From assembly GCA_019239785.1 (NCBI GenBank), contig JAFAZM010000268.1, positions 1 to 12,467 on the forward strand: a stretch of DNA of 12,467 nt, in the 5' to 3' direction. A program made the translations under genes and the position numbers. Each line of letters begins with the position of its first letter. Position 1 is the stretch's first letter. Positions 6,987 to 12,467 of this stretch are shown here, piece by piece. Below the pieces are notes generated by a model. The model was not told where the DNA came from, did no database searches, and saw only the letters and a program-made list of their open reading frames with translations. The DNA comes from Sphingomonadaceae bacterium (lineage in GTDB: Bacteria > Pseudomonadota > Alphaproteobacteria > Sphingomonadales > Sphingomonadaceae).

Positions 6987-7469
6987 TCAGGCGGCGGTCG
7001 GCAGCTGCATCGCGGCGAGCATTCCCTTCCAATTCTCGATGGTGACCGCGCCGAGATATTCGCGCTGCATCTCGTCGGTCAGCACCTCGATCATCTGGCA
7101 GCCTTCGACGAAGATCTCGATCACGCCGAAGACGCCGCCGCGCTTGCGGTACTTGGCGGGCCAGCCCTCGCGCCTGGCGATGGCGAGCACCTCGTCCTGG
7201 CCGAGCTTCGTCGCCATCGCGAAATGGGTGGCGTTGTAGCGGCGCGGCGCGACGCGGACGCCTTCGGCGTCATGGTCGCCGGCGACCTCGCGGATCTCGG
7301 TGCCCCGCGGGTAGAATTCGATGCCGGTGCCGCGGTCGTCGCCGGCAAGCGCGATCCAGCTGCCGGGCGTGACCGGCGGGAACGGTAGGGCCTCGCCGCC
7401 GAACAATTCGGCGACCACTTCGGCTACGTGCTTGGGATCGTCGACTTCGATGGACAGATGGAACAGCAT
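6987..7469 (-). CDS. VOC-superfamily (glyoxalase/dioxygenase-fold) protein
   Basis: A 160-residue protein with vicinal-oxygen-chelate features: a first strand MLFHLSIEVDD, the middle strand GTGIEFYPRG, a second repeat beginning YNATHFAMAT, and a closing strand GCQMIEVLTDE. His4, Glu51, His82 and Glu128 fall where the four metal ligands of glyoxalase-like proteins usually sit, so a divalent-metal site is plausible. The start at 7469 is chosen because AAGGAGA (7475-7481 on this strand) precedes it at good spacing. A longer frame to 7583 overlaps the upstream gene and adds only an Arg/Pro-rich tail. It begins 23 bp after the stop of the membrane protein gene, so the two are likely co-transcribed. 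Substrate unknown; detoxification and dioxygenase roles are both possible. Confidence 0.82.
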   Translation of the reverse strand: MLFHLSIEVDDPKHVAEVVAELFGGEALPFPPVTPGSWIALAGDDRGTGIEFYPRGTEIREVAGDHDAEGVRVAPRRYNATHFAMATKLGQDEVLAIARREGWPAKYRKRGGVFGVIEIFVEGCQMIEVLTDEMQREYLGAVTIENWKGMLAAMQLPTAA

Positions 7470-7474
7470 CGGGG

Positions 7475-7481
7475 TCTCCTT
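7475..7481 (-). promoter_or_regulatory. Ribosome binding site fixing the VOC gene start
   Basis: Reads AAGGAGA on the minus strand, 5 nt before the ATG at 7469. This rules in the short form of the gene over the longer open frame that runs back into the upstream membrane protein gene. Confidence 0.7.
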
Positions 7482-7492
7482 CGGGGACAGGG

Positions 7493-7894
7493 TTATTCGG
7501 CGGCGGCGAGGGTCGGCTGGAAGACCGGCCGGTGGACGAGGGCGAGCAGCTGGATCAGGAACAGGATCACGCCGGCGAGCCACATCAGGGCGGCCAGGAT
7601 CGCGACGAGCGGCTGTTCGTAGAGGATCGAGAGCGCGATCCCGGCCGGGAACATGATCGCGGCGGGCGCGGCCAGCATGAAATGGGCGGCGGCGAGACGG
7701 CTCTTCGCCAGCTCCGGATAGAGCTTGTAGACGATGCCGAACAGCGACAGCGACGCCCAGCCGACCAGGTTGATATGGGCATGGACCGGGGCGAGGCTGA
7801 AATCGTGGCGGATGCCCATGACCACGCCAAGCATGACGCCGGCGGTCAGCATGATCGCGCCGAGCAGCAGGAATTTGAGATCGAGCCGGTTCAT
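7493..7894 (-). CDS. Small four-helix membrane protein resembling heme-copper oxidase subunit I
   Basis: A 133-residue integral membrane protein with helices near 7-27, 42-60, 68-90 and 96-120. The motif PVHAHINLVGW (about 36-46) resembles the His-rich segment at a helix start in cbb3/NorB-type heme-copper oxidases and in NnrS-like proteins; another His (His71) starts helix 3. Such short proteins are usually labelled 'cytochrome-c oxidase' in alphaproteobacteria, but this length carries only a fraction of the roughly twelve helices of subunit I, so a complete oxidase activity is not supported. Heme or copper binding is possible via His38/His40/His71. A GAAGG ribosome site lies about 8 nt upstream. 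It leads a two-gene unit with the VOC gene. It is probably a real, intact small gene rather than a remnant, as it has clean ends and an RBS. Confidence 0.75.
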   Translation of the reverse strand: MNRLDLKFLLLGAIMLTAGVMLGVVMGIRHDFSLAPVHAHINLVGWASLSLFGIVYKLYPELAKSRLAAAHFMLAAPAAIMFPAGIALSILYEQPLVAILAALMWLAGVILFLIQLLALVHRPVFQPTLAAAE

Positions 7895-7963
7895 CGTTTC
7901 AGCCTTCGCAGGTTCGTTTCGGCGGTGCGGTTAGGCCGGGACGGCGAAGCGCGAGAGCGTCAA

Positions 7964-8019
7964 TCGACCAAGACGGAAGGTGCGGCGACGAGCGCGGGAA
8001 GGGTCGACGAAGACGGCAG
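7964..8019. repeat. 16-nt direct repeat spaced 40 bp
   Basis: TCGACNAAGACGGNAG occurs at 7964-7979 and 8004-8019, with two mismatches between copies and start-to-start spacing of exactly 40 bp, close to four helical turns. The first copy abuts a minus-strand TTGACG hexamer about 65 bp upstream of the small membrane protein start. This arrangement resembles tandem activator or repressor sites, but no regulator is identified. Confidence 0.5.
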
Positions 8020-8092
8020 AGGGCGCGACGAAACTGTCCTGCCTGTCTCTCGTTGCTGAACGGCTCGCCGCGCTGGAAGGCCGGCTCGCCCC

Positions 8093-8128
8093 GCAAATCC
8101 TTATTCCGCGGCGCCGGGCAGGATTTGC
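8093..8128. repeat. 9-bp perfect inverted repeat upstream of the M23 peptidase
   Basis: GCAAATCCT (8093-8101) and AGGATTTGC (8120-8128) are exact reverse complements separated by 18 nt. The arms are AT-richer than the surroundings, and the spacer holds the palindromes CCGCGG and GGCGCC. It lies about 105 bp before the peptidase start. It could be an operator or a transcript hairpin; there is no U-run. Confidence 0.5.
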
Positions 8129-8232
8129 TTAACCCTCTGCCCCGATGTCCGAAAACGGGCGAAAGTCCGGATGTTCAATGCGGCCGCTTTGCGCGGCCAA
8201 GGGCCTTCAGAAGGTCGAGCGGGGATCGGGTG

Positions 8233-8928
8233 ATGGGATCAATCGAAACGGCGCGCGCCGACGTCGGGCGCAACATGGTGTCCGTCACGCGGAAAGTCTT
8301 TCGTCATCTGGGAGCCGTTCTCGCGGCCTCCATCCTGCTCGCCGGCGCCTGGCCCACCGTGGCGGCCGCCCGCCCGGCCGTGAGGGACGCGGGCGATCCC
8401 GAATATCGTGCGCTGTTCCTCGAGCTGCGGGACGGCGAGGCGCCGCAAAGGAACGAGGTCGCCATTCCGGCGGGCCGGCCGGTGGCGGGCGCCAATTTGA
8501 CGTCGCTGTTCGGCCTCCGGAGCGATCCGTTCCGCGGCAGCGCCGCGATCCACACCGGCATCGACCTCGCCGCCCCGACCGGCACGCCGGTCTACGCCAC
8601 CGCGGACGGCGTCGTCGATCGCTCCGAATGGAATGACAGCGGCTACGGCAATTTGATCGAGATCGACCACGGCCAGGGCATCCAGACCCGCTACGGCCAT
8701 CTTTCGCAGCGCATCGCCGAGCCAGGCCAGCGGGTCCACCGCGGCGACCTGATCGGGCTGGTGGGCTCGACCGGCCGCTCGACCGGCAGCCATCTCCATT
8801 ACGAGGTGCGCGTGGCGGGCCAGGCGGTCGATCCGATCCCGTTCGTCCCGGGCGGCGCGGTGATGATGGCGGCGTTCGAGCAGCGCCAGCAGCTCGCCGA
8901 GGGCGGACCGACGTCCGGCTCGCGTTAG
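8233..8928 (+). CDS. Exported M23-family (LytM-type) metallopeptidase
   Basis: Cell-wall peptidase or peptidase-fold regulator of 231 residues acting in the periplasm. A basic N-terminus and hydrophobic segment (about 27-46, VAAA before RPAV) give a signal peptide or anchor. The M23 domain (about 88-205) has SLFGLRSDP, the zinc ligands His107 and Asp111 in HTGIDL, His156 in YGHLS, and His187/His189 in GSHLHYEV. All expected catalytic residues are present, so it is probably active rather than a degenerate EnvC-type activator, and it has no coiled coil or LysM domain. The open frame extends upstream to 8053, but the N-terminus is best explained by the ATG at 8233; ATG 8275 is the alternative. 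Ribosome-site evidence is modest (GAGCGGGG). It stands alone between divergent and convergent neighbours, so is probably monocistronic. Confidence 0.9.
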   Translation: MGSIETARADVGRNMVSVTRKVFRHLGAVLAASILLAGAWPTVAAARPAVRDAGDPEYRALFLELRDGEAPQRNEVAIPAGRPVAGANLTSLFGLRSDPFRGSAAIHTGIDLAAPTGTPVYATADGVVDRSEWNDSGYGNLIEIDHGQGIQTRYGHLSQRIAEPGQRVHRGDLIGLVGSTGRSTGSHLHYEVRVAGQAVDPIPFVPGGAVMMAAFEQRQQLAEGGPTSGSR

Positions 8929-8981
8929 GCTCCGTGCAGGATCGGCTGATCTGACGCTTTGCGGATCCGGTTTATTTCAGA

Positions 8982-9094
8982 GTCATCCCGGCGGAGGCCG
9001 GGAGCCATGAACACCAGCCTGGGTTCGAACGCACCGCCGCCCTCAACGACCTTCAAAATCCGAGTTCATGGGTCCCGGCCTTCGCCGGGATGAC
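8982..9094. repeat. REP-like palindromic repeat element with 31-bp inverted arms
   Basis: The left arm (8982-9012, starting GTCATCCCGGCG) and right arm (9064-9094, ending CGCCGGGATGAC) are 31-bp reverse complements with two mismatches. They flank a 51-bp centre with no coding content. Each arm itself carries a small CCCGGC..GCCGGG palindrome. It sits between the convergent ends of the M23 gene and putA. The arm sequence matches the GTCATCCCGGCGAAGGCCGGG-like REP motif I know to be frequent in sphingomonad intergenic DNA; copy number cannot be checked here. It may act as a bidirectional transcription stop. Confidence 0.8.
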
Positions 9095-9106
9095 TCGGTT
9101 GCCGGC

Positions 9107-12100
9107 TCAAAAGCCGACATCCTCAAGGCTCAGCAGGGTGGCATTGCCGCCGGAGCTGGTCGTGTCGGTGCTGGTCACCCGTTCGGCGCAGAAGCGCGGA
9201 AGATAGTGCGGGCCGCCGGCTTTGGGGCCGGTGCCGGACTGGCCTTCGCCGCCGAAGGGCTGGGAGCCGACGATGGCGCCGATCATCGAGCGGTTGACGT
9301 AGAGATTGCCGACCGTGCCTTCCTCCTCGACCGTCTCGGCGGCGCGGGCGATGCGGCTGTGCAGGCCCATGGTGAGGCCGAAGCCGGAGGCGTTCACCCG
9401 CCGCACCGTCTCGGCGAGCCTGCCGCCCTGCCAGGTGGTGACGTGGAGCAGGGGCCCGAACCATTCCTGCTGGAGATCCTCGATCCGGTCGATCCGGATC
9501 AGGGTCGGCGGCACGAACAGGCCTTCGGCGGGCACCGGCACCGATTTCAGGACGCGGTCCTTCATCGCCTCGCGGCGGCCCATCAATTTGTCATAGGAGG
9601 GCTGGTCGATCACCGGGCCGACGTCGGTGCGCGGATCGGCGGGGTCGCCGACGACGAGCGTGTCCATCGCGCCCATCAGCATCTCCAGAGTGCGTTCGGC
9701 GACATCCTCCTGCAGCACGAGCAGGCGCAGCGCCGAGCAGCGCTGGCCGGCCGAGCGGAAGGAGGAGGTGATCACGTCCTGCACGACCTGCTCGGGCAAA
9801 GCGGTCGAATCGACGATCATCGCGTTGACGCCGCCGGTCTCGGCGATCAGCGGGATGATCGGGCGGCCGGGGCCCTCCTCCTTCTCGTCGCCGAGCAGGG
9901 TGCGGGCGATCCGCTTGGCGGTGGCGGTCGAGCCGGTGAAGGCGACGCCGGCGATGCGCCGGTCCTCCATCAGCGCCTGGCCGAATTCCGGCCGGCCGAC
10001 GGCGAGCACCAGAGCATCCTCGGGGATGCCGGCCTCATGGGCGAGGCCGACCGCATAAGCCGCGATGTCCGGCGTCTGCGAGGCGGGCTTGGCGACGACG
10101 CTGTTGCCGGCGGCGAGCGCCGCCGAGACCTGGCCGAGGAAGATGGCGAGCGGGAAGTTCCAGGGCGCGATGCAGACCCAGACGCCGCGGCCCTCCATCC
10201 GCAGCACGTTGCGCTCCCCGGTCGGGCCGGGCAGCTCCTTCGGCTGCAGGTGGGCACGCGCCTGCGCGGCGTAATAACGGCAGAAGTCGGTCGCCTCGCG
10301 CACCTCGGCGAGCGCGTCGGGGATCGTCTTCTTCGCCTCCTGCACCGCGATTCGCATCAGCATGTCGCGGTCGCGCTCGAGCAGGTCGGCGAGCTTCTCG
10401 AGCGCGGCGGCCCGCTGCTCGACGCTGAAACGCGACCAGGTCTCGAAGCCTTTCAGCGCCTGCGTCACCAGCTCGTTCGCAGGCGCGCTCGGCGGCGGCG
10501 CGAAGTCGAGCGGCGGCGCCACCGCCTTGGCGACCCGCTCAAGCTCCGGCCGGTCGTTGAGGTCGAGCCCCCAGCTGTTCTCGCGTTCCGGCTGGAAGAG
10601 ATCGTGCGGCAAGGGAATCGAGGGATGGCGGGTGCCGCCGACCGCCCGGATCTTCGCGACCGGGTCGGCGATCAGGTCGGCGTCGCTCAGATTCTCGTCG
10701 GCGAGCTGGTGGACGAAGGAGGAATTGGCGCCGTTCTCGAGCAGGCGGCGGACCAGATAGGCGAGCAGGTCGCGATGGCCGCCGACCGGGGCGTAGATGC
10801 GGGTGTGATAGTTCTGCTCGCGGACAAGGCTCTCGTAGAGGCCCTCACCCATGCCGTGCAGCCGCTGGAACTCGAAGTCGCGGCTGTCGCCGGCCCATTC
10901 GAGGATGTTGGCGACGGTCAGCGCGTTGTGGGTGGCGAAGGCTGGCCAGATGTTCGGCGCCGCCAGCATATCGCGCGCGCAGGCGAGATAGGAGACGTCG
11001 GTCGCGGCCTTGCGGGTGAAGAGCGGATAATCGACCAGCCCCTGCTCCTGGGTGCGCTTGATCTCGGTGTCCCAATAGGCGCCCTTGACCAGGCGCGCCG
11101 CGATCCGGCGGCCGGTCTTGCGGCCGAGCGCGTCGGCCCAGGCGATGGTCGGGCGGGCGCGCTTGCCGTAGGCCTGGATCGCCATGCCAAGCCCGTCCCA
11201 GCCCTTCAGGGCCGGCAGGCCGGCGACCGCCTCGATGATGTCGAGGCTCATCTCCAGCCGCTCGGTCTCCTCGGCATCGATGGTGAAGGGGATGCCGAAC
11301 TGCGCGGCGAGCGCCGCCAGCGCCTCGACCTTCTCGATCAGGGCCGGGACGCAGCGGTCGTACTGCGCGACCTCGTAGCGCGGGTGCAGCGCCGAGAGCT
11401 TCACCGAAATCGAATGCCCCTCGGCCGCCGCCTGGCCGACGGCGCGGATCGCGTCCTCGTAGGATTTGTAATAGCGCTCGGCATCGGGGAAGGTGCGCGC
11501 CGCCTCGCCGAGCATGTCGAAGCTTGCGGTGAAGCCGGCATAATCGCGCTTGCGCATTCGCTCGATCGCCTCGCCGATCGTGCGGCCCATGACGAAGATC
11601 TCGCCCATCATCCGCATCGCCGCGCCGACGCCCTGGCGGACGAATGGCTCGCCGGCGCGGGCGATCAGCTTCTTGAGCGCGCTCGCCTGCGCGCTCTCGG
11701 CGGTGAGCGCGCGGCCGATGACCAGGCCCCAGGTCGCGCTGTTCACCAGCGCCGAGTTGGACTTGCCCTTGTGGGTGCGCCAGTCGCCCTCGCCGAGCTT
11801 GTCGGCGATCAGGGCGTCGGCCGTCTCGGGGTCGGGCACGCGCAGGAAGGCCTCGGCGAGGCTGAGCAGGGCGACGCCCTCCTGCGTGTTCAGCCGGTAT
11901 TCCTGGAGGAACTGGTTGACCCAGCCGCGCGACTGGGCGGCCCGCAGCTCGCCAAGCATGGCGAGCGCCCGCGCCTCGACCCGCGCGCGGGCGACCGAAT
12001 CGAGCGCGGCGTCGCGCAGCAGCGGCGCCAGCACGTCGGGTTCGGGGGCGCGGAGCAGGCTCCGGATCCGGGTTCGCGTCGTTGCAAGCGACGATGCCGT

Positions 12101-12112
12101 AGCGTCGGCCAT
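9107..12112 (-). CDS. putA: Bifunctional proline dehydrogenase / L-glutamate gamma-semialdehyde dehydrogenase
   Basis: Oxidises proline to glutamate in two steps, using FAD in the first domain and NAD+ in the second, with channelling of P5C/GSA. The protein is 1001 residues. The N-terminal arm is about 1-130. The proline dehydrogenase barrel (about 150-470) shows VKLSALHPRY, RLVKGAYWDTE, EFQRLHGMGEGLY and YLVRRLLENGANSSFV, with the Arg455/Arg456 pair that binds the proline carboxylate. The aldehyde dehydrogenase domain (about 510-985) has APWNFPLAIF, FTGSTATAKRIA, catalytic Glu758 in AETGG and Cys792 in SAGQRCSA. It lacks the N-terminal ribbon-helix-helix DNA-binding domain of E. coli PutA and the extra C-terminal domain, so it is a minimal (type A) enzyme that cannot repress itself. 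The ATG at 12112 has a GAGGA site 6 nt upstream. No Lrp-type regulator gene is adjacent in this window. Confidence 0.97.
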   Translation of the reverse strand: MADATASSLATTRTRIRSLLRAPEPDVLAPLLRDAALDSVARARVEARALAMLGELRAAQSRGWVNQFLQEYRLNTQEGVALLSLAEAFLRVPDPETADALIADKLGEGDWRTHKGKSNSALVNSATWGLVIGRALTAESAQASALKKLIARAGEPFVRQGVGAAMRMMGEIFVMGRTIGEAIERMRKRDYAGFTASFDMLGEAARTFPDAERYYKSYEDAIRAVGQAAAEGHSISVKLSALHPRYEVAQYDRCVPALIEKVEALAALAAQFGIPFTIDAEETERLEMSLDIIEAVAGLPALKGWDGLGMAIQAYGKRARPTIAWADALGRKTGRRIAARLVKGAYWDTEIKRTQEQGLVDYPLFTRKAATDVSYLACARDMLAAPNIWPAFATHNALTVANILEWAGDSRDFEFQRLHGMGEGLYESLVREQNYHTRIYAPVGGHRDLLAYLVRRLLENGANSSFVHQLADENLSDADLIADPVAKIRAVGGTRHPSIPLPHDLFQPERENSWGLDLNDRPELERVAKAVAPPLDFAPPPSAPANELVTQALKGFETWSRFSVEQRAAALEKLADLLERDRDMLMRIAVQEAKKTIPDALAEVREATDFCRYYAAQARAHLQPKELPGPTGERNVLRMEGRGVWVCIAPWNFPLAIFLGQVSAALAAGNSVVAKPASQTPDIAAYAVGLAHEAGIPEDALVLAVGRPEFGQALMEDRRIAGVAFTGSTATAKRIARTLLGDEKEEGPGRPIIPLIAETGGVNAMIVDSTALPEQVVQDVITSSFRSAGQRCSALRLLVLQEDVAERTLEMLMGAMDTLVVGDPADPRTDVGPVIDQPSYDKLMGRREAMKDRVLKSVPVPAEGLFVPPTLIRIDRIEDLQQEWFGPLLHVTTWQGGRLAETVRRVNASGFGLTMGLHSRIARAAETVEEEGTVGNLYVNRSMIGAIVGSQPFGGEGQSGTGPKAGGPHYLPRFCAERVTSTDTTSSGGNATLLSLEDVGF

Positions 12113-12166
12113 CGATTGTCCTCATGGGGCTTGAGTCTGGTATCGGCGCCGCTCTAGACCCGTCGC
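12113..12166. promoter_or_regulatory. 54-bp divergent promoter region of putA and the MaoC gene
   Basis: It contains the putA ribosome site (GAGGA on the minus strand, 12119-12123). For the plus strand a weak pair TTGAGT (12131-12136) and TCTAGA (12153-12158) is spaced 16 nt, with the -10 ending 8 nt before the MaoC ATG. No clear putA -10/-35 pair fits in the gap, so its promoter may start within the MaoC coding region. Confidence 0.3.
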
Positions 12167-12467
12167 ATGCCTGTCGCCAGCTTCGAGGAAATCCAGAGCC
12201 GTATCGGCACCGAGATAGGTGTCTCGGACTGGATTCCAATCGACCAGCAGGCGATCGACACCTTCGCCGACGTGACCGGCGACCATCAGTTCATCCATGT
12301 CGATCCGGAGGCGGCGGCGAAGACGCCGTTCGGCGGCACCGTCGCGCATGGGTTCCTGACCCTATCGCTGCTCAGCCAGATGGCGGCGGGGGTGATGCTG
12401 ATCCCGCCGACGATCCGGATGGCGGTCAATTACGGCTTCGAGAAGATCCGCTTCATCGCCCCGGTCC
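12167..12467 (+). CDS. MaoC-type hydratase/dehydratase, 3' end outside the window
   Basis: The first 100 residues of a hot-dog-fold hydratase, related to R-specific enoyl-CoA hydratases (hydratase 2). The motif FADVTGDHQFIHVD (about 33-46) carries the catalytic Asp and His, followed by FGGTVAHGFLTLSLL (about 55-69), the other family hallmark. These proteins add water to trans-2-enoyl-CoA thioesters; nearest relatives are Rv0130/NodN-like proteins of about 150 residues, so roughly a third is missing. The ATG at 12167 gives the expected N-terminus for the family, but no Shine-Dalgarno sequence precedes it. The gene diverges from putA with 54 bp between starts. The frame runs open to the window edge. 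Confidence 0.9.
   Translation, partial: MPVASFEEIQSRIGTEIGVSDWIPIDQQAIDTFADVTGDHQFIHVDPEAAAKTPFGGTVAHGFLTLSLLSQMAAGVMLIPPTIRMAVNYGFEKIRFIAPV

Larger units (their letters stand above)
7895..8232. other. 338-bp divergent control region
   Basis: No coding sequence is supported. It lies between the minus-strand membrane-protein/VOC unit and the plus-strand M23 peptidase, so it should hold promoters for both. It contains a 16-nt direct repeat (7964-7979, 8004-8019), a 9-bp inverted repeat (8093-8101/8120-8128), a small GGCCGC/GCGGCC stem near 8180-8196, and a minus-strand TTGACG hexamer at 7958-7963 next to the first direct repeat. No good -10 hexamer is found at 17 nt from it. A TTAACC motif at 8129-8134 resembles half of a CtrA site, but no second half is present. 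Confidence 0.55.

Noticed and set aside
8053..8232. N-terminal extension of the M23 peptidase frame
   Set aside because: The added residues are Arg/Pro/Ser-rich and would place the signal peptide deep inside the protein; the 8233 start gives a normal export signal.
9068..12157. A 1029-codon open frame on the plus strand covering all of putA
   Set aside because: It is antisense to a clear PutA with all catalytic motifs. Its translation is low-complexity and Arg/Ala/Asp/Gly-rich with no family resemblance, as expected from codon bias in GC-rich DNA.

Overview
The window is GC-rich, densely coded DNA of alphaproteobacterial character. The gene families, the codon use and a GTCATCCCGGCG…-type palindromic repeat suggest the Sphingomonadales (Sphingomonas-like). 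This is inferred from style and protein family, not from a marker gene. I see no phage, plasmid, CRISPR, tRNA or rRNA signal; it reads as chromosomal housekeeping and accessory DNA.

Layout. (1) Positions 1-2929, + strand: a tightly packed run of a type IB (poxvirus-like) DNA topoisomerase cut by the left edge, an MscS-family mechanosensitive channel that overlaps its stop codon, and an outer-membrane MetA-type 'transporter' beta-barrel with a TTG start inside the channel gene. (2) Positions 2955-6843, - strand, converging on the first block: a class I SAM methyltransferase, a bacterial CASTOR/POLLUX-type ion channel with two membrane helices and a large cytosolic sensor, and a secreted SGNH/GDSL hydrolase, spaced 34 and 30 bp apart like an operon. 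(3) Positions 6987-7894, - strand: a 133-residue four-helix membrane protein resembling a fragment of heme-copper oxidase subunit I, then a VOC-fold protein 23 bp downstream. (4) Positions 7895-8232: a 338-bp divergent control region holding a 16-nt direct repeat and a 9-bp inverted repeat. (5) Positions 8233-8928, + strand: an exported M23 (LytM-type) peptidase. (6) Positions 8982-9094: a 113-bp palindromic repeat between the convergent ends of the peptidase and putA. (7) Positions 9107-12112, - strand: a minimal bifunctional proline utilisation enzyme (PutA). (8) Positions 12167-12467, + strand: the start of a MaoC-type hydratase, cut by the right edge.

Shared themes are the cell envelope and osmotic or ionic homeostasis (MscS channel, CASTOR-like channel, OM barrel, SGNH hydrolase, M23 peptidase) and carbon/nitrogen catabolism (PutA, MaoC). 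No single undescribed multigene system is evident. The most interesting points are a long hairpin covering the start codons of the methyltransferase gene, the bacterial CASTOR/POLLUX channel and its gene neighbours, the palindromic repeat element, and the repeats in the divergent control region.
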